A stretch of DNA of 64,000 nt, from positions 186,001 to 250,000 of the forward strand of contig NZ_CP059903.1 in NCBI RefSeq assembly GCF_014127485.1, written 5' to 3'. A program made the position numbers and the translations under genes. Under the pieces are notes generated by a model, which was not told the origin of the DNA, made no database searches, and saw only the letters and a list, made by a program, of their open reading frames with translations. Source of the stretch: Nocardioides dongkuii. GTDB taxonomy: Bacteria; Actinomycetota; Actinomycetes; Propionibacteriales; Nocardioidaceae. Positions 35,065-43,486 of this stretch are shown here, piece after piece. Every line of letters starts with the position of its first letter. Position 1 is the stretch's first letter.

Positions 35065-35822
35065 GCGATCCGCCGACCGACGAGGGCGACGGCCAGCAGC
35101 AGCACCGCGGCACAGGCCGCGACCACCCAGACGGCGGTGGTGCCGTCGCTCGCGCCGGTGACGGCGATGCCGAGCATCGCCCAGCAGCCGGCCGCGACGT
35201 ACGCCGGGTTGCCCCGCGTCGCGACGGTGACCACCGCCAGGGTGGCCACGGCGACGGCCAGCACGACCAGCTGCCACGGCAGCGCGTCCGCCTCGGTCGC
35301 GTCGAGCGAGACCAGTGCGGTCGAGACGTTGAGGAAGAACGCGGCGGTCACCCACCCGGCGTACAGGCCGACCGCGACCAGCGTCGAGAGCCGCACGAGG
35401 CGGTCGTCGAGGCCCGCCCGGCGCACGGTCAGGACCCCGTCGAGGGCGGCGAGCAGCATGACCAGCAGCACCGCGGCGGTGGCCACGGCGCTGTCCAGGC
35501 CCGCGACGACGATCCACACGGCGCCGGCGGCGTACAGGAGCCCCTGGTCCACCTGCAGCCGGCGCGGCACCCGCTCGGCGCCGCGCACGAGCACGACGAC
35601 CGCCTGCACGATCGCCGCGGTGTAGATGACGCCCCAGATCGAGAACGCCCACCCGGCCGGCGTGATCAGCAGGTCCGGCCCGCTGCCCGCGCCGGGGGAG
35701 CTGCCGGGGCCGTTGATGGTGACCACCGGCGCGACCACCTCGAGCAGGGCCGCCGCCAGCACCACCCACGCCAGGGCGCGGGTGCCCGTGGCGGACGGGG
35801 ATGAGGACTCCACACGGCTCAC
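35061..35822 (-). CDS. TspO/MBR-like integral membrane protein
   Basis: 253 residues, probably seven predicted spans, GTG start at 35822. The segment ITPAGWAFSIWGVIYTAAIVQAVV matches the start of the TspO-like tryptophan-rich sensory protein fold, and the rest contains several Ala/Val/Leu-rich helices. Similarity to the TspO family is weak, and the length exceeds its usual 160 residues, so the assignment is tentative. Its stop overlaps the convergent SDR stop. Confidence 0.65.
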   Translation of the reverse strand: MSRVESSSPSATGTRALAWVVLAAALLEVVAPVVTINGPGSSPGAGSGPDLLITPAGWAFSIWGVIYTAAIVQAVVVLVRGAERVPRRLQVDQGLLYAAGAVWIVVAGLDSAVATAAVLLVMLLAALDGVLTVRRAGLDDRLVRLSTLVAVGLYAGWVTAAFFLNVSTALVSLDATEADALPWQLVVLAVAVATLAVVTVATRGNPAYVAAGCWAMLGIAVTGASDGTTAVWVVAACAAVLLLAVALVGRRIA

Positions 35823-35859
35823 CTCGTCACCCTACGCAGGGCACCATCCGCGGCCCGGC

Positions 35860-35865
35860 TAGCGT
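35860..35865 (+). promoter_or_regulatory. -10 of a leaderless transcript
   Basis: TAGCGT, 7 bases before the ATG at 35873. No Shine-Dalgarno follows. Confidence 0.5.
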
Positions 35866-35872
35866 CGCGGCC

Positions 35873-38326
35873 ATGAGCAGCCAGGGCGACGACGGGTACG
35901 TGCGGGTCCGCGGCGCGAGCGAGCACAACCTCCGCAACGTCGACGTCGACCTCCCCCGGGACGCCATCGTCGCGTTCACCGGGGTGTCCGGATCGGGCAA
36001 GTCGTCGCTGGCCTTCGGCACGCTGTACGCCGAGGCGCAGCGTCGCTACTTCGAGTCGGTCGCGCCGTACGCCCGTCGCCTGCTGCACCAGGTCGGCGTC
36101 CCGCACGTCGAGGAGATCACCGGGCTGCCGCCGGCGGTGGCCCTGCAGCAGCGCCGGGGCGCCGCGAGCTCCCGCTCCACGGTCGGCACCATCACCACCC
36201 TGTCCAACCTGCTGCGGATCCTCTACTCGCGCGCCGGCGCCTACCCCGAGGGCGCCGAGCACCTGGCCGCGGAGGCGTTCTCGCCGAACACGGCCGCCGG
36301 CGCCTGCCCGGAGTGCCACGGCGTCGGGGTGACCCACGACGTCGCCGAGGAGCTGCTGGTCCCGGACCCCTCGCTGAGCATCCGGGACGGGGCGATCGCC
36401 GCGTGGCCGGGCGCCTGGCAGGCGCACAACCTGCGCCGGATCGTGAAGAACCTCGGCATCGACGTCGACCGGCCCTGGCGCGAGCTGGACGCGAAGGACC
36501 GGCAGTGGCTGCTGTTCACCGACGAGCAGCCGGCGGTGCTGATCCGCCCGCAGGACAAGGACGGCGGCGGCGGGCGCGACTACATGGGCACCTTCCGCAG
36601 CGCGCGCCGGCACGTGCGGCAGACGCTCGCCGGGTCCCCGAGCGAGAAGATGCGCGAGAAGATGCTGCAGTTCGTGCGCAGCAGCACCTGCCCGACCTGC
36701 GGCGGCAGCGGCCTGCGGCCCGAGGCGCTCGCGGTCACCTTCGCCGGGGTGTCGATCGCCGAGGCCAACGCGGTGCCGTTCACCGAGCTCGCCGAGCTGC
36801 TGCGCCCGTGGGCCGTCGGCGACAGCGACGACGCCGCCGTCCGGATCAGCGCCGACCTGGTCGCGCGGATCGAGGTGCTGCTCGACCTCGGGCTCGGCTA
36901 CCTCTCGCTCGGGCGCGGCTCGACCACGCTCTCGCCGGGGGAGGCGCAGCGGCTGCGGATCGCCACCCAGCTTCGCTCCGGGCTCTTCGGCGTCGTCTAC
37001 GTGCTCGACGAGCCGTCGGCCGGCCTGCACCCGGCCGACGCCGAGCCGCTGCTCGCGGTGCTCGACCAGCTCAAGGCGGCCGGCAACACGCTCTTCGTCG
37101 TCGAGCACGACATGGACGTCGTACGCCGGGCCGACTGGGTCGTCGACATCGGCCCCGCCGCCGGCGAGGGCGGCGGGCAGGTGCTCTACTCCGGCCCGGT
37201 GGCCGGCCTCGAGCAGGTCGCGGAGTCGGTCACCAGCGCCCACCTCTTCGGCCGCGCCGAGCGCCTCGAGCACGAGCCGCGGGAGCCGCGTGGGTGGCTG
37301 CACCTCGGGGGCGTCTCGCGGCACAACCTCCAGGACGTCTCCCTCGACCTGCCGCTGGGCACGTTCACCGCGGTGACCGGTCCGTCGGGGTCCGGGAAGT
37401 CGACGCTCGTCGTCCAGGTGCTGGCCGAGGTGGTCCGGCGCCACCTCGGGCTGGCCGCCCCCGAGGACGAGGAGGGGGAGCAGGCGGTGACCGGCGACCT
37501 CGACGTCCGCGAGGCCACCGGGGTCGACTGCTTCGACCGGCTGGTGCTGGTCGACCAGCGGCCGATCGGTCGGACGCCGCGGTCCAACCTCGCGACGTAC
37601 ACGGGGCTCTTCGACGCGGTCCGGCGGCTCTACGCCGCCACGCCGGAGGCCAAGGCGCGCGGGTACGGCGCGGGGCGGTTCTCCTTCAACGTCGCCGAGG
37701 GCCGGTGCGACACCTGCCAGGGCGAGGGGTTCGTCTCCGTGGAGCTGGTCTTCCTGCCGAGCACCTACGCGCCGTGCCCGACCTGCCACGGCGCGCGGTA
37801 CGACGCCGCGACGCTCGAGGTGACCTACCGCGACCGCAGCATCGCCGACGTCCTCGGCATGGCCGTCGACGAGGCAGCGGAGTTCCTCGCCGACGTGCCG
37901 GTCGCGGCGCGCGGGCTGCGGGCGCTGCAGGAGGTCGGGCTCGGCTACCTGCGGCTCGGGCAGCCGGCCACCGAGCTCAGCGGCGGCGAGGCGCAGCGGA
38001 TCAAGCTGGCGACCGAGCTGCAGCGGGCGAACCGCGGCCACACCCTCTACGTCCTCGACGAGCCGACCGCGGGGCTGCACCCGTCGGACACGGCGCTGCT
38101 GCTGCGCCAGCTGCACCGCCTCGTGGACGGCGGCAACACGGTGGTGCTGGTCGAGCACGACCTGGACACGATCGCCACCGCCGACTGGGTCGTCGACCTC
38201 GGCCCCGGGGGCGGGGACACGGGTGGCCGGGTCGTCGCCACCGGGACGCCCCGCGAGGTCGCCGACGCGGGCGTCGGCGTGACCGCGCCGTACCTCGCCC
38301 GGCGGCTGGCTCGCGCCGGGGTGTGA
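35873..38326 (+). CDS. UvrA-like ABC ATPase (short UvrA2-type)
   Basis: 817 residues from ATG 35873. Two ATPase cassettes: Walker A GVSGSGKSS near residue 39 and GPSGSGKST near 503; signatures LSPGEAQRL and LSGGEAQRI; Walker B VLDEP twice; switch His in VVEHDMD and VEHDLD. CxxC zinc modules are CPECHGVG, CPTCGGSG, CDTCQGEG and CPTCHGAR. Compared with canonical UvrA (about 950 residues) it is over 100 residues short, which suggests reduction of the UvrB-binding and insertion domain region, as in UvrA2 proteins of Streptomyces or Deinococcus. These are implicated in tolerance to DNA-binding drugs or damage. Confidence 0.9.
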   Translation: MSSQGDDGYVRVRGASEHNLRNVDVDLPRDAIVAFTGVSGSGKSSLAFGTLYAEAQRRYFESVAPYARRLLHQVGVPHVEEITGLPPAVALQQRRGAASSRSTVGTITTLSNLLRILYSRAGAYPEGAEHLAAEAFSPNTAAGACPECHGVGVTHDVAEELLVPDPSLSIRDGAIAAWPGAWQAHNLRRIVKNLGIDVDRPWRELDAKDRQWLLFTDEQPAVLIRPQDKDGGGGRDYMGTFRSARRHVRQTLAGSPSEKMREKMLQFVRSSTCPTCGGSGLRPEALAVTFAGVSIAEANAVPFTELAELLRPWAVGDSDDAAVRISADLVARIEVLLDLGLGYLSLGRGSTTLSPGEAQRLRIATQLRSGLFGVVYVLDEPSAGLHPADAEPLLAVLDQLKAAGNTLFVVEHDMDVVRRADWVVDIGPAAGEGGGQVLYSGPVAGLEQVAESVTSAHLFGRAERLEHEPREPRGWLHLGGVSRHNLQDVSLDLPLGTFTAVTGPSGSGKSTLVVQVLAEVVRRHLGLAAPEDEEGEQAVTGDLDVREATGVDCFDRLVLVDQRPIGRTPRSNLATYTGLFDAVRRLYAATPEAKARGYGAGRFSFNVAEGRCDTCQGEGFVSVELVFLPSTYAPCPTCHGARYDAATLEVTYRDRSIADVLGMAVDEAAEFLADVPVAARGLRALQEVGLGYLRLGQPATELSGGEAQRIKLATELQRANRGHTLYVLDEPTAGLHPSDTALLLRQLHRLVDGGNTVVLVEHDLDTIATADWVVDLGPGGGDTGGRVVATGTPREVADAGVGVTAPYLARRLARAGV

Positions 38327-38419
38327 TCGGCATCACCCATCGGGGTGAGCGGGCGCATGGGACGCGGTGGGGCCGGGGACCGGACGGTTCACCCATCCTG
38401 ATCGGAAGGAAACCACCCC

Positions 38420-39262
38420 ATGATCAACGAGACCCAGGCCCGTGACCTGATCGGTTCCACGGCCTACGGCTCCGACGGCGAGAAGATCGGCAAGGTCGGA
38501 CAGCTTTTCTTCGACGACCAGAGCGGGCGCGCGGAGTTCGTGACCGTGAACACCGGCCTGTTCGGCACCAAGGAGACCTTCGTGCCGGTCGCCGACGCGC
38601 AGTTCGACGGCTCGGACCTGCGGCTGCCCTACGGCAAGGACAAGATCAAGGGCGCCCCGAGCGTGGACGTCGAGGGCGGCCACCTCGACCGCGCCGAGGA
38701 GGACCGCCTCTACGAGTACTACGGCCTCGGCTCGGGGACGTCGTACGACACCACGACGACGACCGACACCACGACCGGCACCGCGGGCACGACGGGCACC
38801 GCCGGGACGACGGGCACCGCCGGGACGAAGGGGACCGCCGGCCACGTGGCCCCCGCCGGGCGCGACACCTCCGGGCCCAGCACCGACGACGCGATGACGC
38901 GCTCGGAGGAGCGGCTCGACGTCGGCACCACCTCGCAGGAGGCGGGCCGGGTGCGGCTGCGCAAGTACGTCACCACGGAGACCGAGACCCGCACGGTCCC
39001 GGTCACCAAGGAGCGGGCCGTGGTCGAGTCCGAGCCGGTCACCGGGGGCAACCTCGACGACGCGCTGGACGGCCCGGCGATCTCCGAGGAGGAGCACGAG
39101 GTCGTGCTGCACGAGGAGCGCGCCGTCGCGAACAAGAAGACCGAGCCCGTCGAGCGGGTCCGGCTGGGCACCGAGACGACCGTCGACGAGGAGACGGTCA
39201 GCGAGGACGTCCGCAAGGAGCGCATCGAGGTCGAGGGCGACGTCGACGACCGTCGTTCCTGA
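38420..39262 (+). CDS. PRC-barrel and DUF2382 (YsnF/AvaK) stress protein
   Basis: 280 residues; GGAAGGA precedes the ATG. Residues 1-95 form a PRC-barrel (IGSTAYGSDGEKIGKVGQLFFDD, FVPVADAQ). Then a Thr/Gly-rich linker with repeats of GTAGTT (about 115-140, encoded by a short tandem DNA repeat). The C terminus (about 155-270) is DUF2382 (ERLDVGTTSQEAGRVRLRKYV, HEERAVANKKTEPVERV). Such proteins are induced by stress and are common in actinobacteria and Deinococcus; the exact role is unknown. The minus-strand gene at 40286 is a second DUF2382 protein. Confidence 0.9.
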   Translation: MINETQARDLIGSTAYGSDGEKIGKVGQLFFDDQSGRAEFVTVNTGLFGTKETFVPVADAQFDGSDLRLPYGKDKIKGAPSVDVEGGHLDRAEEDRLYEYYGLGSGTSYDTTTTTDTTTGTAGTTGTAGTTGTAGTKGTAGHVAPAGRDTSGPSTDDAMTRSEERLDVGTTSQEAGRVRLRKYVTTETETRTVPVTKERAVVESEPVTGGNLDDALDGPAISEEEHEVVLHEERAVANKKTEPVERVRLGTETTVDEETVSEDVRKERIEVEGDVDDRRS

Positions 39263-39266
39263 CGCC

Positions 39267-39989
39267 TCACCATCGCCGTCGGCCGCTCGCACCTCTCGGG
39301 GTGCGAGCGGCCGCCGCACGTCCGGGCGCCTCGCGCCGGCGGCGAGCGCGGGCCACCTCCGCGAGGACGATCGCGACCACCCCGAGCACGAGGGCGGCCC
39401 CGGCCCAGAGGAGACCTTCGAGCGCTGCGACGTCACACTCGCCGTCGACGTCGGGGCCGCACTGCGTGGTCTCGAAGTGGGTCGTCCCCGCGACGTAGGC
39501 CATCAGCATCGTCAGCACCAGGGCACTCACGTAGATCGCGGCCCGCGCCCCTCCCGACAGGCGCCCGGCGGAGTGCGGAGCCCCGTCGATGGCGTCGTCC
39601 TCGGAGGACACGAAGGTCGGGGTGAGCAGGAACAGGGCGGCGATCCCGAGGCCGACCTGGAGGAGGAACAGCTCGCCCTCGTCCCCGGCCCAGATGAACC
39701 GGAAGCCGTCGTCCACGGTGGCCAGGAGGACGAGGAGCGCGTCGAGGACCGCCAGTGCGCCGCCCAGCGTCCTCCGAGCGGTCCGGTCCGAGATGCCGAC
39801 CCCGAGGGAGCACAGGGCCACCAGCCCGGCGACCACTCCCAGCGGCAGGTTCCACCGGTCGCTGCCGGATCCGGAGGTGTCGTCGAACCGGATGAACCCG
39901 CCGCCGTGGAGCACCGCAAGACTCAGGACGAGCAGGGCGAGGGACGTCCATGCGAGCTTGCTCCGAGAAGCGAGGCTGACGTCCACCAT
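39267..39989 (-). CDS. Multi-span membrane protein of unknown function
   Basis: 240 residues from ATG 39989 with AGGGGGAT upstream. A longer frame to 40214 runs through the palindromic repeats and is rejected. About six predicted spans (LAWTSLALLVLSLAVLHGGGFI, LGVVAGLVALCSLGVGI, and so on). The last Cys pair (CGPDVDGECD) faces the outside. Ends in an Arg-rich cytoplasmic tail. No family recognised. Confidence 0.75.
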   Translation of the reverse strand: MVDVSLASRSKLAWTSLALLVLSLAVLHGGGFIRFDDTSGSGSDRWNLPLGVVAGLVALCSLGVGISDRTARRTLGGALAVLDALLVLLATVDDGFRFIWAGDEGELFLLQVGLGIAALFLLTPTFVSSEDDAIDGAPHSAGRLSGGARAAIYVSALVLTMLMAYVAGTTHFETTQCGPDVDGECDVAALEGLLWAGAALVLGVVAIVLAEVARARRRREAPGRAAAARTPRGASGRRRW

Positions 39990-40090
39990 GGATCCCCCTG
40001 TGCGGGACTGGCCCGTCTCGTGGCTGGCTGGCGATCGAGCGCCGGCGCCATCCTCGCCGTTCCGCCGGGCACCTGGGGCCGGTTGCCGGG

Positions 40091-40152
40091 GATAGTCCGG
40101 CACGTTTCGGTCATCCGGGGTGCCGATTGGCGACCGGAACGTGCCGGAGTAC
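40091..40152. repeat. Palindromic repeat, family A, copy 2
   Basis: Starts GATAGTCCGGCACGTTTCGG and ends with the inverse arm CGACCGGAACGTGCCGGA; the arms match copy 1 at 17611 almost throughout while the loops differ. Confidence 0.85.
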
Positions 40153-40170
40153 GTCGTACTGGGCAGCGGG

Positions 40171-40231
40171 GTAGTCCGACACACTCTGGTTGTTCCGGGC
40201 CGCGAGAACAGCACGCCAGTGCCGGACTATC
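40171..40231. repeat. Palindromic repeat, family A, copy 3 (degenerate)
   Basis: Starts GTAGTCCGACACACTCTGG and ends GTGCCGGACTAT. The outer 8-10 bases match copy 1; the inner arms have decayed. CCGGACTAT also recurs alone at 40251-40259. Confidence 0.7.
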
Positions 40232-40285
40232 CCCGCCGAGGGCCCGGTGGCCGGACTATCCCGCCGGCGGGGCGGGGTCAGCCCC

Positions 40286-40777
40286 TCAGGCGGGGTCGGT
40301 GCCGCGGGTGGTGGAGTCGCGGTGCTCGAGCTCGACGCCCTCGTCGGCGTCGACGGTGACGTGCTCGCGGCGCAGCTCGGTACGCAGGACGTGCTCGTCG
40401 ACGACGGTGTTCTTGCGGACGATCACCCGCTCGCGGACCACCAGCTTCTTGGTGACCACGAGGACCTCCTCGAAGACCGGGATCGACACCGACCCGTCCG
40501 GGCGGGTCTCGACCTCGCCGCTGTCGCCCTCCAGGGCGGGCACCCGCTCGGAGGTGTCGGCGTGCTCGACGCTGCGGCTCACCGTCTCCTCGACCGGGTA
40601 GGTCTCGACGTGCTTGCGCACGTGGACGCTGCCCGACTCGTGGACCTCCTTGCCGACCTGGGTGCGCTCCTCGTGGCGGGTGACCTCCACGCCGAGCGGG
40701 TCGGCGGGGTCGACGGCGGGATCGACGGCGGGGTCGGTCCCCCGGGTCGGGTCGGTCGGCTGCTGCGGGTCGCTCAT
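40286..40777 (-). CDS. DUF2382 domain protein
   Basis: 163 residues from ATG 40777, overlapping the stop of the membrane gene at 41439-40774 (ATGA). The N-terminal linker has a DPAV repeat (DPAVDPAVDPADP). The conserved DUF2382 core begins at VEVTRHEERTQVGKEV and continues LVVRERVIVRKNTVV. Two tandem membrane-protein genes lie upstream in the same unit. The protein is the compact counterpart of the PRC-barrel/DUF2382 gene at 38420. Confidence 0.85.
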   Translation of the reverse strand: MSDPQQPTDPTRGTDPAVDPAVDPADPLGVEVTRHEERTQVGKEVHESGSVHVRKHVETYPVEETVSRSVEHADTSERVPALEGDSGEVETRPDGSVSIPVFEEVLVVTKKLVVRERVIVRKNTVVDEHVLRTELRREHVTVDADEGVELEHRDSTTRGTDPA

Positions 40778-41439
40778 CGGTTCTCCTCCGCGGTGATGCC
40801 ACCGTCGTGGTTGCGCACGCGGCGGCGGGTCTCGACGACCTGGACGGTGTCGTCGCGGTGCCGGTCGCCGAGCTTCCCGCCGAGCCAGCCGGCGAGCAGC
40901 ATCAGCGCGAGGGCGATGAGGCCGGTGATGAGCGCGGCGGTGCCGAGCGCGTCGGAGCTGAACCAGCCGGGCAGCCCGACCTGCTCCTGGACGTCGGCGT
41001 CGTCGCCGGCGACGGCGGCGAGCAGCGCGAGGAGCGCGGCCAGGACGACCAGCCAGACGATGGCCACCAGGCCGTGCAGGGGCCCGCGGCGGCGCGCCAT
41101 CCGGGCGGCGACCCACCCGCCGACGAGGCAGGCCAGCGCCAGGACGACGAGGCCGCCGATCAGCCCGGCGATGGACAGGTCGTCGTCCTCGACGCCGCGC
41201 TGGAACCCGATCGTCCCGATCGTGCCGAGCAGGCTCGAGAGCAGCACCAGCGTGCCGAGGGCGGCGAGGGCGCCGCCGATGGTGGCCAGGAGGTCGAACC
41301 CGCGGGCGCGGGAGGCGCCGACGACCTCACGGTCGGGGTCGGCGCGGAAGACGACCTGCTCGTCGTCGGGTCGCGGGATGGAGGTGGGCGGGGACGAGAC
41401 GTCCCGCGCAGCGGCCTGGTCGCCGTCGGCGTCGGTCAT
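40774..41439 (-). CDS. Four-span membrane protein, paralogue of the next gene
   Basis: 221 residues. A polar N terminus of 45 residues precedes about four spans (LATIGGALAALGTLVLLSSLL, LIGGLVVLALACLVGGWVAARMA, GLVAIVWLVVLAALLALLA, LITGLIALALMLLAGWLGGKLG). The C terminus is basic. The pattern WVAARMARRRGP resembles the RMSRFDGARQG segment of the gene at 42124. Function unknown; probably stress envelope proteins given the DUF2382 neighbour. Confidence 0.8.
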   Translation of the reverse strand: MTDADGDQAAARDVSSPPTSIPRPDDEQVVFRADPDREVVGASRARGFDLLATIGGALAALGTLVLLSSLLGTIGTIGFQRGVEDDDLSIAGLIGGLVVLALACLVGGWVAARMARRRGPLHGLVAIVWLVVLAALLALLAAVAGDDADVQEQVGLPGWFSSDALGTAALITGLIALALMLLAGWLGGKLGDRHRDDTVQVVETRRRVRNHDGGITAEENR

Positions 41440-41500
41440 GGGGTGCTCCTCTTGGTCCGGTGGTCCGGGGTACCCGGCCCCACCGGCGCCATGCCCGCCG

Positions 41501-42124
41501 TCAGCGACCGGCGACCCGGTCGACCCGGTTGTGGTAGCGGTGGCCGACCTTCCCGCCGACGACCGCGGCGAGCAGGGTCAGCACCACCACGGCGACCGCG
41601 GTGGCCAGGCCGCCCCAGCCGAGCTCCTCGGTGGAGAGCGGGATCCGGGGCAGGTCGACGCGGTCGAGCAGGTTGTACTGCGACCCGAAGAGCGCGCCGA
41701 GCCCCAGCGCGAGCAGCGTGACGACGAGCCCGATCACCCAGACACCGGCGCCTTGCCGGGCGCCGTCGAACCGCGACATCCGGCCCGCGACGTACCCGCC
41801 GGTGTAGTAGCCGACGACCAGCACCACGAGGAGCACCACTGCGGCGGTGACCCCGATCGTGCCGGCCTGGCGCTCGGCGTCGGACTGGCTGATCGAGGCG
41901 TTGCTCCCGACGGCCGCGGCGACCGCGCCGACGATGCTGGTGAGCAGGATCGTGACGGCGATCGCGACCAGCCACCCGAAGAACGCCGCCCCGGGGTTGA
42001 GGCCGCCGAACCGGTCCTGGGCCTCCTCCCACTGGTGGTCGACGGCGCCGTCGTCGAGCCGCTCACGACGCTCGTGGGCGCCGGACGGCTCGTCCGGCGG
42101 GACGGGCCTGCGGTGCTCGGCCAT
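41501..42124 (-). CDS. Four-span membrane protein
   Basis: 207 residues. A charged 50-residue N terminus (EHRRPVPPDEPSGAHERRERLDD) is followed by four spans (FFGWLVAIAVTILLTSIVGAVAAAV, TAAVVLLVVLVVGYYTGGYVAGRMSRF, GVWVIGLVVTLLALGLGALFG, GLATAVAVVVLTLLAAVVGGKVG). Together with the paralogue at 41439 it appears to be a tandem duplicate. Ends 61 bases before the next gene's start. Confidence 0.82.
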   Translation of the reverse strand: MAEHRRPVPPDEPSGAHERRERLDDGAVDHQWEEAQDRFGGLNPGAAFFGWLVAIAVTILLTSIVGAVAAAVGSNASISQSDAERQAGTIGVTAAVVLLVVLVVGYYTGGYVAGRMSRFDGARQGAGVWVIGLVVTLLALGLGALFGSQYNLLDRVDLPRIPLSTEELGWGGLATAVAVVVLTLLAAVVGGKVGHRYHNRVDRVAGR

Positions 42125-42161
42125 GCTCAGCCTCCCTCGGGGCGGGTCGCGGGGTCCGGGG

Positions 42162-43349
42162 TCACGGCCGGAAGACCACCTTGACCATGCCGTCCTCCTT
42201 CTTCTGGAAGGAGGAGTACGCCGCGGGCGCCTCGCTGAGCGGCAGGTGGTGGGTCGCGAACGAGTCCACCCCGAACGGGTCGTCCTCGACGAGCATCGCC
42301 AGCAGCTCGTCGGTCCAGGCGCGCACGTTGGCCTGGCCCATCCGCAGCTGCAGCTGCTTGTCGAAGAGCTGCATCATCGGGATCGGGTCGGCGGCGCCGC
42401 CGTACACCCCGGAGATCGAGACCGTGCCGCCGCGGCGTACGGCGTCGAAGGCGGTGTAGAGGGCCGCCATCCGGTCCAGGCCCGCCTTCTTCATCATCGG
42501 CTCGGCGACCGCGTCCGGCAGCAGGCCGACGAACTTCTGCACCAGGCTCGCGGACGGCGAGCCGTGCGCCTCCATGCCGACCGCGTCGACGACGGCGTCC
42601 GCGCCGCGGCCGCCGGTGGCCTCGCGGACGATCTCGCCGACGCCGCCCACGTTCGCGGCCTCGTCGAGGTCGAGCGGCTGCGCGCCGAAGGCCGCGACCC
42701 GAGCGAGCCGCTCGGGCACCCGGTCCACCGAGATCACCCGGTGGCCGGCGCGCACGCCCATCCGGGCGACCATGTCGCCGATCGGGCCGGCGCCGAGGAC
42801 GAGGAGCGTGCCGCCGTCGGGGACGTCGGCGTACTTCAGCCCCTGCCAGGCGGTCGGCAGGACGTCGGAGAGGAAGAGGAACCGGTCGTCGTCGTGCTCG
42901 TGCGGCAGCTTGACCGGCATGAAGTCGCCGAACGGGACCCGGAGGTACTCCGCCTGGCCGCCGGGCACCTGGCCGTACAGCTTGCTGTAGCCGAAGAAGC
43001 TCGCGCCGGTGCCCTGGTCGCGGTTCTGGGTGGTCTCGCACTGGCTGAACAGGCCGCGGTCGCACATCCAGCACGACCCGCAGCAGACGTTGAACGGCAT
43101 CACCACGCGGTCGCCGGCGCGGAGCTTGGTGACCGCGCTGCCGACCTCCTCCACGATGCCCATCGGCTCGTGGCCGACGATGTCCCCGGGCTCCATGAAC
43201 GGCGCGAGCGTCTCGTAGAGGTGCAGGTCGGACCCGCAGAGGGCGGTCGAGGTGATCTTGACGATCACGTCGGTGGGCTCCTCGATGCGCGGGTCGGGGA
43301 CCTCGGTCACCTGCATGTCGTGGATGCCCTGCCAGGTCACGGCCTTCAT
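42162..43349 (-). CDS. Zinc-dependent alcohol dehydrogenase (formaldehyde/threonine-dehydrogenase like)
   Basis: 395 residues from ATG 43349 with GAGGAG upstream. Catalytic zinc ligands: TALCGSDLHLYE (Cys) and GHEPMG (His-Glu). A structural-zinc lobe is present as CCGSCWMCDRGLFSQC (four Cys). The Rossmann motif is LVLGAGPIGDMVA. The long middle region (KFVGLLPDAVAEPMMKKAG) resembles glutathione-independent formaldehyde dehydrogenase relatives. Converted substrate not clear. Confidence 0.9.
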   Translation of the reverse strand: MKAVTWQGIHDMQVTEVPDPRIEEPTDVIVKITSTALCGSDLHLYETLAPFMEPGDIVGHEPMGIVEEVGSAVTKLRAGDRVVMPFNVCCGSCWMCDRGLFSQCETTQNRDQGTGASFFGYSKLYGQVPGGQAEYLRVPFGDFMPVKLPHEHDDDRFLFLSDVLPTAWQGLKYADVPDGGTLLVLGAGPIGDMVARMGVRAGHRVISVDRVPERLARVAAFGAQPLDLDEAANVGGVGEIVREATGGRGADAVVDAVGMEAHGSPSASLVQKFVGLLPDAVAEPMMKKAGLDRMAALYTAFDAVRRGGTVSISGVYGGAADPIPMMQLFDKQLQLRMGQANVRAWTDELLAMLVEDDPFGVDSFATHHLPLSEAPAAYSSFQKKEDGMVKVVFRP

Positions 43350-43450
43350 CGAATCTCCTCGTCGTCGGGTCCTCTCCCGGTGCCCGGGCGCTGCCGGGCG
43401 AAACAGGTGGGCGGTACGGCGGGGCGCGGTGTGTGCTGCTGCACATCTAG

Positions 43451-43480
43451 TTGACAGCAGCAAGCATGTGTACGTTACAT
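43451..43480 (+). promoter_or_regulatory. Promoter of the MFS gene
   Basis: TTGACA (43451-43456), 18-base spacer, TTACAT (43475-43480). The GTG at 43487 is 6 bases further, so the mRNA is probably leaderless. ATGT...ACAT inverted ends (43466-43480) overlap the -10 and could be the MarR site. Confidence 0.6.
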
Positions 43481-43486
43481 ATGCCG

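Noticed and set aside
39990..40214. N-terminal extension of the membrane protein at 39989 to 40214
   Set aside because: The extension runs through a palindromic repeat and gives Arg/Pro-rich residues; ATG 39989 has a good ribosome-binding site.
43451..43486. MFS start at TTG 43451 or ATG 43466/43481
   Set aside because: 43451-43456 is the -35 hexamer TTGACA, and GTG 43487 fits the leaderless spacing from TTACAT.
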